A stretch of DNA of 5,113 nt from Flavobacteriales bacterium (GTDB lineage: Bacteria > Bacteroidota > Bacteroidia > Flavobacteriales > Flavobacteriaceae). The notes below the pieces were generated by a model. The model worked only from the letters and a program-made list of their open reading frames with translations, was not told the origin of the DNA and ran no database searches. Shown here piece by piece: positions 1 through 5,113 of this stretch; position 1 is the stretch's first letter, and each line of letters starts with the position of its first letter. The DNA is taken from NCBI GenBank assembly GCA_011525065.1, contig WTIY01000118.1, positions 1-5,113 of the forward strand, read 5' to 3'. Made by a program: the position numbers and the translations under genes.

Positions 1-3000
1 ATACAGAATCCCTTGATTCGGACAATAGCCCAAATGAATTGGACAATACCACCTTTGAAAATGAAGCTGTGGGCGTCATCCAAAACAGCAATTATGTGAT
101 TCCGCCAGGGGTTTATCGTGAGGAACTCAACAATAACAACAACATCATTCGTCAAGACGAGCAATCGCTTGCTTTGCGTGTCTGCGATTTGGAACCGGAA
201 GACGGTCGAGCGGTTTACAAGAATTTCAATGTTGACATGCGTCAATACAAAAACTTGGAAATGTTCATTCACGCTGAATCATTACCGACTCCCGCCACTT
301 TATTGGCCGATGGTGACTTAGCGGCGTTCATTCGCTTAGGAAACGATTTGAACACGAGTTTTTACGAAATCGAAATGCCGCTTAATGTGTCGCCTTATCT
401 CGAACAGCCCACCGATGCTGACGCTTCAATTGTTTGGCCCGAGGAGAATCGATTAAATATGCCACTTGCTTTGTTACAAGCCATCAAGACTAAAGTCTTG
501 GATGAAGGCACAGCCGATCCAACACAGGTGGTTTATTACAGCCAAGAAGAACTGGATCCAGGTTTTATCGGATCTTCAAACCCCTTGCGTATCGGAATCA
601 AAGGGAACCCAAGTTTTGGTAATGTTCGCGTGATCATGGTCGGTTTGCGCAATAAAAACAACGCTAACGTCTGTGGTGAAGTGTGGTTTAATGAATTGCG
701 CATGAGTGAACTCGAAAACAAAGGGGGGTGGGCAGCTGTAGCCAACATGGATGCCAACATTGCGGATTTTGCGGACATCAGTGCCACCGGAAGAACAAGT
801 ACCATTGGTTTTGGTTCAATCGAACAGGGACCAAACCAGCGAAGTCTGGAAGATCTTCAACAATACGATATTGTCACCAATGTGAATTTGGGTCAACTTC
901 TTCCTAAAAAATGGGGCATCCAACTGCCGTTCAATTACGGGATACAAGAAGAATTGATTACCCCGAAATACGATCCGGAGTTTGACGACATCATTTTGCA
1001 AGAACGCTTGGATAATGCGCCAGATGCGGCTACACGCGATGCGATCGAAGAACAATCCATTAATTATACCAAGCGACAAAGCATCAACTTTATCGGTGTG
1101 CGTAAAAATCGCAATCAGGAAAGCGAGGCAACACCAATGCCCTACGACATTGAGAATTTCACCTTTTCTTATTCTTACAATGAAGAGGAGCACCACGATT
1201 TTGAGATCGAGTCAGCCATGGACCAAAGTGTACGACTTGGGGGGACATACGACTACAGCTTCAACAACAAACCCATTGAACCCTTCAAGAAGAACGACAG
1301 TCTGTTTATGGGAAAATACTGGCAGTTCTTGAAAGACTTTAACTTCAATCCCCTGCCGAGTAATGTGTCAGTCAGCAGTAACATTATCAGGAATTTTAAC
1401 CAACAGAAATTCCGTGAACTCAATTTGCTTCCTGGTCAAATAGGACTGCCCACACTCTATCAGCGCAATTTTATGTTTGATTGGCAGTATACGGTGAATT
1501 ATAATTTGACCAATTCCTTGCGATTCAATTTCAATGCGGCAAACAACCGAATCGTTAACAACTACATCGACAACGGCCTGGTGGATAACAGCATTCAAAT
1601 TTGGGATGGATTCTTTGAAATTGGAGATCCTAATCAGCACGTTCAATCCTTACAGGTAAATTACGATTTACCTACCGCTAAATTTCCGTTCCTGAAATGG
1701 ATTAGAGCCACCTACTCATATCAAGGGGATTACCAGTGGCAAGATGGTAGTGACCTGTTTAGTAACGTTGAAGTCCCCTCTGAAAATGGGCCTTCTGTAT
1801 TTTATGATTTGGGGAACTCTGTTCAAAATGCAAGCACACATAGAATCAACTCCAACCTGGACCTGACCAGTCTTTATCGATACTTGGGCATCAAAAAATT
1901 AACCGGGTCGTCGGATGAAGGTGACGGTCGTTCGGGGGAAGGAAGCAATTCGCTTTTAGGGGGTGCAGCAGGTAAAGGTCAAGAGCGCGAAAGCATGAAC
2001 AAAAGAGATCAAATCATGGCCTTACGCAATGGCAGTAACAGCAATGCGCGTCCCGCAAAAAAATTATCGCCAGGTCAAAAAGTGATTAACTCACTCATTG
2101 GATTGGCCACTTCGGTAAAAAAGGCCCAAATTAATTACTTGGAAAACAATGGAATTTTCTTGCCAGGATATTTGCCCTCAGTTGGTTTCGGGGGCTCACT
2201 CAGACCGAGTACTGGATTTGTGTTTGGTTCACAAGCAGAGGTCCGCGATCTGGCGGCGCGAAAGGGTTGGTTGACTATATTCCCCGAGTTCAACCAGCAG
2301 TATACTGAGGTTGAGAGTCGACAACTTGACATGCAAGTCAATACAGAGCTTTTAGACGATCTTAAAATTGATTTTAACGCCTCTCGATTGTACTCAGAGA
2401 ATTTCTCAGAGAATTACATCGTCGAGGACGGGCTCTACCGCTCTTTAACCCCAAATACTTTTGGTAATTTCAACATATCGACTGTCCTTATAAACACGGC
2501 ATTTGGCAACAGTGATGAATTTGGATCTGCGGCTTTTGATGCCTTCAAAAGCAATCGTTTAACCATTGCACAGCGTTTGGCAGAACGATTCTATGGCGGC
2601 ACCACTTATCCCGTTGATGAGGAGGGGTATCCTGAAGGTTTCGGCAAGAACAGCCAACAAGTTTTATTGCCTGCCTTTGTGGCGGCCTATAGAGGCAGTG
2701 ATGCCTCTAAGGAGCGTTCGGGAATTTTTAGAGACGTGCCACTGCCGAATTGGGATTTGAAGTATACTGGATTCATGAAGATGAAATGGTTTAAAAAGCG
2801 TTTTAAGCGCTTCTCGATCCAACACGGCTATAGAGCAGCGTACACCTTAAACCAGTTCCAAACGAATTTAGATTACAATCGATTTGATCCTACAGAGCTC
2901 GATCAGTCTGGCAATTTCAAAAGTGAGATCATTCTTAATAACGTAAATCTTACAGAGCAATTTTCACCACTCATTAAAGTAGATTTTGAGATGATGAATT

Positions 3001-3425
3001 CAGTTAAGATTCTCGCGGAGATTCGAAAAGATCGTGCCTTGTCTCTGAGTTTTGCCAATAATTTAATGACTGAAATACAGGGCGAGGAGCTTATTTTAGG
3101 ATTGGGTTATCGCATCAAGGATCTGCGCATAGGCACTAATTTTGGGGGTAAGCGCAGTGTGATGAAAAGCGATTTGAATTTTAAATTGGACTTCTCTGTT
3201 CGGGACAATAAAACCATCATTCGTTATTTGGATGTAGACAACAACCAAACCACCGCAGGTCAAACAATTTATGGGCTTCAATTTTCGAGCGATTACGCTT
3301 TGACCAAAAACTTGACAGCACTGTTCTTTTATGATCACACTTTTTCGGAATACGCCATCAGTACGGCCTTTCCGCAGACCACAATTCGCAGTGGATTTAC
3401 CCTGCGTTATAACTTTGGGAATTAA
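1..3425 (+). CDS. sprA: SprA/Sov, T9SS outer-membrane translocon, C-terminal half (5' end outside window)
   Basis: SprA is the very large outer-membrane barrel through which type IX secretion cargo, including gliding adhesins, leaves the cell. The frame is open from the first complete codon (base 3) to TAA at 3423-3425, about 1,140 residues. Family members are roughly 2,300-2,400 residues, so about half is missing upstream. The TTG at 39 is an internal leucine codon, not a start. Family hallmarks are an N-terminal stretch with VIPPGVYREE, an asparagine run, DEQSLALRV and FIHAES (about bases 90-290), then CGEVWFNELRMSELENKGGW (from 672), and TPKYDPEFDD with KRQSINFIGVRKNR (about 960-1110). Most of the rest alternates aromatic and polar residues as outer-membrane beta strands do. 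A hydrophilic Gly/Ser/charged segment at about 1905-2085 looks like a long loop. The protein ends in a strand-like LRYNFGN. No frameshift or internal stop is visible. Identity rests on recalled family motifs; confidence is high. Confidence 0.95.
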   Translation, partial: TESLDSDNSPNELDNTTFENEAVGVIQNSNYVIPPGVYREELNNNNNIIRQDEQSLALRVCDLEPEDGRAVYKNFNVDMRQYKNLEMFIHAESLPTPATLLADGDLAAFIRLGNDLNTSFYEIEMPLNVSPYLEQPTDADASIVWPEENRLNMPLALLQAIKTKVLDEGTADPTQVVYYSQEELDPGFIGSSNPLRIGIKGNPSFGNVRVIMVGLRNKNNANVCGEVWFNELRMSELENKGGWAAVANMDANIADFADISATGRTSTIGFGSIEQGPNQRSLEDLQQYDIVTNVNLGQLLPKKWGIQLPFNYGIQEELITPKYDPEFDDIILQERLDNAPDAATRDAIEEQSINYTKRQSINFIGVRKNRNQESEATPMPYDIENFTFSYSYNEEEHHDFEIESAMDQSVRLGGTYDYSFNNKPIEPFKKNDSLFMGKYWQFLKDFNFNPLPSNVSVSSNIIRNFNQQKFRELNLLPGQIGLPTLYQRNFMFDWQYTVNYNLTNSLRFNFNAANNRIVNNYIDNGLVDNSIQIWDGFFEIGDPNQHVQSLQVNYDLPTAKFPFLKWIRATYSYQGDYQWQDGSDLFSNVEVPSENGPSVFYDLGNSVQNASTHRINSNLDLTSLYRYLGIKKLTGSSDEGDGRSGEGSNSLLGGAAGKGQERESMNKRDQIMALRNGSNSNARPAKKLSPGQKVINSLIGLATSVKKAQINYLENNGIFLPGYLPSVGFGGSLRPSTGFVFGSQAEVRDLAARKGWLTIFPEFNQQYTEVESRQLDMQVNTELLDDLKIDFNASRLYSENFSENYIVEDGLYRSLTPNTFGNFNISTVLINTAFGNSDEFGSAAFDAFKSNRLTIAQRLAERFYGGTTYPVDEEGYPEGFGKNSQQVLLPAFVAAYRGSDASKERSGIFRDVPLPNWDLKYTGFMKMKWFKKRFKRFSIQHGYRAAYTLNQFQTNLDYNRFDPTELDQSGNFKSEIILNNVNLTEQFSPLIKVDFEMMNSVKILAEIRKDRALSLSFANNLMTEIQGEELILGLGYRIKDLRIGTNFGGKRSVMKSDLNFKLDFSVRDNKTIIRYLDVDNNQTTAGQTIYGLQFSSDYALTKNLTALFFYDHTFSEYAISTAFPQTTIRSGFTLRYNFGN

Positions 3426-3460
3426 GGCGTAACAAACATTAATTACATAACAATAAAGCT

Positions 3461-3841
3461 ATGAACATACCAACAAATTTGAAGTACACCAAAGATCATG
3501 AATGGGTGGCCGTCGATGGTGATGTAGCCACGGTTGGCATTACGGATTTTGCACAAGGCGAATTGGGGGACATCGTTTATGTCGAAGTGGAAACCCTCGA
3601 TGAGACTTTAGCCATGGAAGAGGTATTCGGCACGGTAGAGGCCGTTAAGACTGTTTCTGATTTGTTTCTTCCGGTCTCGGGAGAAATAATTGAATTTAAC
3701 GAGGCCCTGGAATCTGAGCCTGAAGCAGTGAATTCGGATCCTTACGGAGCAGGTTGGATGATCAAAATCAAGATGAGTGATCCAGCTGAACTGGATGATC
3801 TTTTGTCCGATGCAGACTATGCAGCGCTTATTGGGGGATAA
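3461..3841 (+). CDS. gcvH: Glycine cleavage system H protein (lipoyl carrier)
   Basis: GcvH carries the lipoyl arm that shuttles the aminomethyl group between the P, T and L proteins of the cytosolic glycine cleavage complex. The 126-residue product has the usual family length. It opens with LKYTKDHEW (residues 7-15), followed by VGITDFAQGELGDIVYVE (25-42). The lipoylation motif GTVEAVKTVSDL spans 57-68, with Lys63 as the predicted lipoyl attachment site. The C-terminal half keeps PVSGEI and the NSDPYGAGWMIKIK segment. ATG at 3461 fits the family N-terminus; an A-rich leader with no Shine-Dalgarno precedes it, as is usual in Bacteroidota. The gene starts 35 bases after sprA and overlaps the following vanZ-like gene, so co-transcription is likely. 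No other glycine cleavage gene is in the window; P and T proteins must be encoded elsewhere. The protein appears intact with all key residues. Confidence 0.97.
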   Translation: MNIPTNLKYTKDHEWVAVDGDVATVGITDFAQGELGDIVYVEVETLDETLAMEEVFGTVEAVKTVSDLFLPVSGEIIEFNEALESEPEAVNSDPYGAGWMIKIKMSDPAELDDLLSDADYAALIGG

Positions 3842-4193
3842 AATAGCCTTAGGCTTGGCATTGCTGGGCCAAATTATTGCCACCTTAGCCATGCTGTGGC
3901 CAAACCCCGAATTGCCTGATGTCGACCTGCCATTTTTGGATAAGTGGGCTCATTTTGTCGTTTTTTCGATTTTGTATCTCTTGTGGGCATGGGCCTTAGA
4001 ATCCAAAGGCCCGCGAGTAAAGTGGACCCTACAACTCGTTTTCGCACTGTTGATTTACGGCATAATTATTGAATCCATTCAACATTATTGGTATGTTTCT
4101 CGTAAAGGAGATTTAATGGATGTGTTGGCTAATGCGACGGGGATTTTAATCGGTTTTCTCGCCCATCAGTTAAAGTCCAAAGTTTACCCTTAA
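3819..4193 (+). CDS. VanZ-family integral membrane protein
   Basis: This is a small four-helix inner-membrane protein of the VanZ-like family, whose biochemical role is unclear outside the teicoplanin-resistance VanZ that names it. From the ATG at 3819 it has 124 residues. Hydrophobic segments lie at about 8-27, 43-60, 69-89 and 98-118. Family signatures are DKWAHF before helix 2 (41-46), ESIQ at the end of helix 3 (85-88), then an Arg (95) and DVLANATGILIG leading into helix 4 (101-112). The start is uncertain: in-frame ATGs at 3795 and 3810, a GTG at 3777 and a TTG at 3831 are also possible, and none has a clear Shine-Dalgarno. The upstream choices extend further into gcvH without adding recognisable domain sequence. 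Even at 3819 the gene overlaps gcvH by 23 bases, suggesting translational coupling. Nothing here supports an antibiotic-resistance role. Confidence 0.88.
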   Translation: MQRLLGDKIALGLALLGQIIATLAMLWPNPELPDVDLPFLDKWAHFVVFSILYLLWAWALESKGPRVKWTLQLVFALLIYGIIIESIQHYWYVSRKGDLMDVLANATGILIGFLAHQLKSKVYP

Positions 4194-4230
4194 AAAGGGC
4201 CATTTTGGTTTTTTAAACCCCATTTTTTTT
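4187..4230 (+). terminator. Possible weak terminator after vanZ (two short hairpins and a T tract)
   Basis: Two short perfect inverted repeats lie around the vanZ stop. CCCTT/AAGGG (4187-4191 with 4195-4199, loop AAA) spans the TAA itself. GGTTT/AAACC (4207-4211 with 4215-4219, loop TTT) is followed three bases later by eight Ts at 4223-4230. The arrangement resembles an intrinsic terminator, but the second stem is only 5 bp with two G-C pairs, so termination would be weak or partial. An alternative larger fold pairs AAAAAGGG (4192-4199) with CCC and the T tract, with a small bulge. Confidence 0.4.
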
Positions 4231-4233
4231 ATC

Positions 4234-4241
4234 TATTTTAG
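4234..4241 (+). promoter_or_regulatory. Possible Bacteroidota -7 promoter element for tonB
   Basis: TATTTTAG matches the Bacteroidota -7 consensus TAnnTTTG at seven of eight positions. It would place the transcription start about 5-8 bases downstream, leaving a leader of roughly 15 bases before the tonB ATG at 4263. No well-spaced TTTG -33 element is present: the nearest, at 4204-4207, is about 26 bases upstream, longer than the usual spacing of around 20. The A/T-rich context makes chance matches easy. A TATAAT at 4248-4253 is too near the start codon to be likely. Confidence 0.3.
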
Positions 4242-4262
4242 CAACGCTATAATCAATTCAGT

Positions 4263-4979
4263 ATGGAACCGAAAAAAAATCCAAAAGCCGACCTGAACCA
4301 GTGGAGCAGCATTTATTTGCTCTCGGGTTTAGTCTTTATGCTTTTCGTGGCTTGGCAAGCTGTGGAGTGGAAAACTTATGATCGCGATAATTTAGGTCGT
4401 GACATGCTCGATGTAGGCGATGATCTTTTAGAGGATGTGCCCGTAACACAGATCTTGACCCCGCCACCGCCACCGCCACCGCCACCGCCAGCCCCAGAGG
4501 TTATTGAAGTGGTTGAAGATGATGAAGAGGTTGAAGAAACGATTATTGAATCGACAGAAACCGATGCTGAAGAGGTTATAGAAATTGAGGAAATCGAGGA
4601 AGTCGAAGAAGAAATTGACGATGTGCCTTTTGCTGTAATTGAAAACGTACCGGTTTATCCTGGATGCGAATCGGCCGGAAACAACGAAAAGAAAAAACAA
4701 TGCATGTCCGAAAAAGTGATGAAATTTGTTCAGCGCAAATTTGACACTGATTTGGCCAATGATCTTGGTTTAGAAGGTCGTCAAAGAATTTCTGTTCAAT
4801 TTAAAATTGACCGTACAGGAAATGTTGTTGACGTGCGTGCTCGTGCACCTCACCCGAGATTAGAACAAGAGGCCATTGACGTGGTAAAGGCCTTACCTAA
4901 AATGACCCCGGGAAAACAGCGTGGACAACCGGTTGGTGTTCTGTACGCTTTACCCATCTTGTTCCAAGTAGAAAATTAA
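4263..4979 (+). CDS. tonB: TonB-family energy transducer
   Basis: TonB proteins sit in the inner membrane with ExbB/ExbD and pass proton-motive force across the periplasm to outer-membrane TonB-dependent receptors. The 238-residue product has a short cytoplasmic N-terminus (MEPKKNPKADLNQ, typical of Bacteroidota TonB) and one membrane anchor at about 17-36. Ten prolines follow (67-76). The linker at 79-120 is very acidic, with 24 Asp/Glu of 42 residues and no Lys or Arg. Then comes the family segment FAVIENVPVYPGCE (123-136), and a C-terminal domain from about 150 that contains VQFKIDRTGNVVDVRA (178-193) and ends in VLYALPILFQVEN. Cys135 and Cys147 form a pair common in Bacteroidota TonBs. 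ATG at 4263 starts just before the conserved N-terminus; no Shine-Dalgarno is seen. No exbB or exbD is nearby. It lies 69 bases after the vanZ-like gene on the same strand. Which receptor or complex it serves cannot be told from this sequence. Confidence 0.94.
   Translation: MEPKKNPKADLNQWSSIYLLSGLVFMLFVAWQAVEWKTYDRDNLGRDMLDVGDDLLEDVPVTQILTPPPPPPPPPPAPEVIEVVEDDEEVEETIIESTETDAEEVIEIEEIEEVEEEIDDVPFAVIENVPVYPGCESAGNNEKKKQCMSEKVMKFVQRKFDTDLANDLGLEGRQRISVQFKIDRTGNVVDVRARAPHPRLEQEAIDVVKALPKMTPGKQRGQPVGVLYALPILFQVEN
4461..4490 (+). repeat. Perfect (CCGCCA)x5 microsatellite encoding ten prolines in tonB
   Basis: Five uninterrupted copies of the hexamer CCGCCA encode Pro67-Pro76 of the TonB linker. 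Because the unit is two codons long, gain or loss of copies by replication slippage would keep the frame and change only the length of the proline rod. The strict alternation of CCG and CCA codons suggests recent expansion of the unit rather than independent selection of each codon. A bare GCC (Ala) and CCA follow directly. Confidence 0.95.
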
Positions 4980-5002
4980 GGGAGTTCAGAACCCCGCTCA
5001 AT

Positions 5003-5036
5003 CGCCTCCATACAAATGACGGGGGCGTTTGTGTTT
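5003..5036 (+). terminator. Rho-independent terminator candidate after tonB
   Basis: CGCCTCC (5003-5009) pairs with GGGGGCG (5021-5027) as a 7-bp, GC-rich stem with one T-G wobble and an 11-base loop. It is followed by TTTGTGTTT (5028-5036), an interrupted T-rich tail. It begins 24 bases after the tonB stop, the expected place for the end of the transcript. The imperfect tail keeps confidence moderate. An upstream CCCCG (4992-4996) could compete for part of the same G run. Confidence 0.6.
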
Positions 5037-5039
5037 CAA

Positions 5040-5047
5040 TGCCTTTG
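5040..5047 (+). promoter_or_regulatory. Possible -7 element before the gene at 5063
   Basis: TGCCTTTG matches TAnnTTTG at seven of eight positions and lies 15 bases before the ATG at 5063, just after the terminator candidate, which is where a promoter for the next gene would be expected. No TTTG at the usual -33 spacing is present: that position falls inside the hairpin. The call rests on placement and one short motif. Confidence 0.25.
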
Positions 5048-5062
5048 TAAATAACCTAAACC

Positions 5063-5113
5063 ATGAGTTGGGGCAAGGAAACACAGCAAATTTCAGACAC
5101 CTGGAATTTGACG
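5063..5113 (+). CDS. Start of an unidentified gene (3' end outside window)
   Basis: An ATG at 5063 opens a frame that stays open for 17 codons to the window end, reading MSWGKETQQISDTWNLT. It follows the tonB terminator candidate by about 27 bases and keeps the + orientation of every other gene here. The leader is A-rich (ataacctaaacc) with no Shine-Dalgarno, like the other starts in the window. Seventeen residues are too few to name a family; they are polar, with no signal peptide or membrane segment visible so far. It could also be a chance short frame. Confidence 0.5.
   Translation, partial: MSWGKETQQISDTWNLT

Noticed and set aside
39..41. TTG at 39 as a true start of the sprA reading frame
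   Set aside because: The frame is open upstream to the window edge and family members carry more than a thousand residues before this point, so the codon is internal.
127..142. AAC/AAT trinucleotide run in sprA as a slippage repeat
   Set aside because: It encodes five asparagines with mixed codons and is too short to stand out in this A-rich genome.
816..1196. Antisense open frame of 126 codons inside sprA
   Set aside because: It lies wholly within a well-supported coding region and has no recognisable motif or separate promoter; long antisense frames arise by chance.
982..1332. Second + strand open frame of 116 codons overlapping sprA
   Set aside because: It overlaps conserved SprA sequence in another frame and its composition is rich in Thr, Ser and Arg without any domain; no sign of a programmed overlap.
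3461..3841. A biotin carrier or dehydrogenase lipoyl domain instead of GcvH
   Set aside because: Length, the YTKDHEW start, the GTVEAVKTVSDL lipoyl motif and the NSDPYGAGWM segment are specific to GcvH.
3608..3892. Antisense open frame across the gcvH/vanZ junction
   Set aside because: Both sense-strand genes show clear family motifs across this stretch, and the antisense product has none.
3819..4193. Glycopeptide-resistance determinant
   Set aside because: Only the VanZ-like membrane fold is present; there is no vanA/H/X-type neighbour, and most chromosomal VanZ-like proteins have no shown resistance role.
4428..4700. Antisense open frame with a repeating Trp-Arg run and many Phe/Asn residues
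   Set aside because: It is the reverse reading of the CCGCCA repeat and the Glu-rich linker of tonB; its composition is forced by the sense strand and it resembles no protein family.

Overview
The window looks like chromosomal core DNA from a member of the Bacteroidota, most likely the Flavobacteriales. Four things point there: a large SprA (Sov) fragment, a TonB with a proline run followed by an acidic linker, a nearly complete lack of Shine-Dalgarno sequences before the starts, and one or two promoter-like motifs close to the Bacteroidota -7 consensus TAnnTTTG. Genus and family cannot be settled from this sequence. All genes are on the + strand and coding density is high.

Layout. Positions 1-3425 hold the C-terminal half of sprA, the outer-membrane translocon of the type IX secretion system (T9SS); its 5' half lies before the window. 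After 35 bases comes gcvH (3461-3841), the lipoyl carrier of the glycine cleavage system. Its 3' end overlaps a small VanZ-family membrane protein gene (about 3819-4193). A 69-base gap holds small hairpins, a T tract and a possible promoter. It is followed by a TonB energy-transducer gene (4263-4979) and a terminator-like hairpin (5003-5036). The first 17 codons of another possible gene start at 5063 and run off the end. No stretch over 300 bases lacks a gene.

How the genes relate. sprA, gcvH and vanZ are tightly spaced and were probably transcribed together, with tonB either in the same unit or under its own promoter. SprA and TonB both serve the cell envelope: SprA exports T9SS cargo through the outer membrane, and TonB passes proton-motive force to outer-membrane receptors. 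GcvH is a cytosolic metabolic protein with no evident functional link to them. No mobile element, CRISPR array, RNA gene or phage feature was seen. I found no convincing undescribed system. The points most worth a second look are the TonB linker with its hexanucleotide repeat, the TonB cysteine pair, the T9SS/TonB adjacency and the possible regulatory hairpins on either side of tonB.
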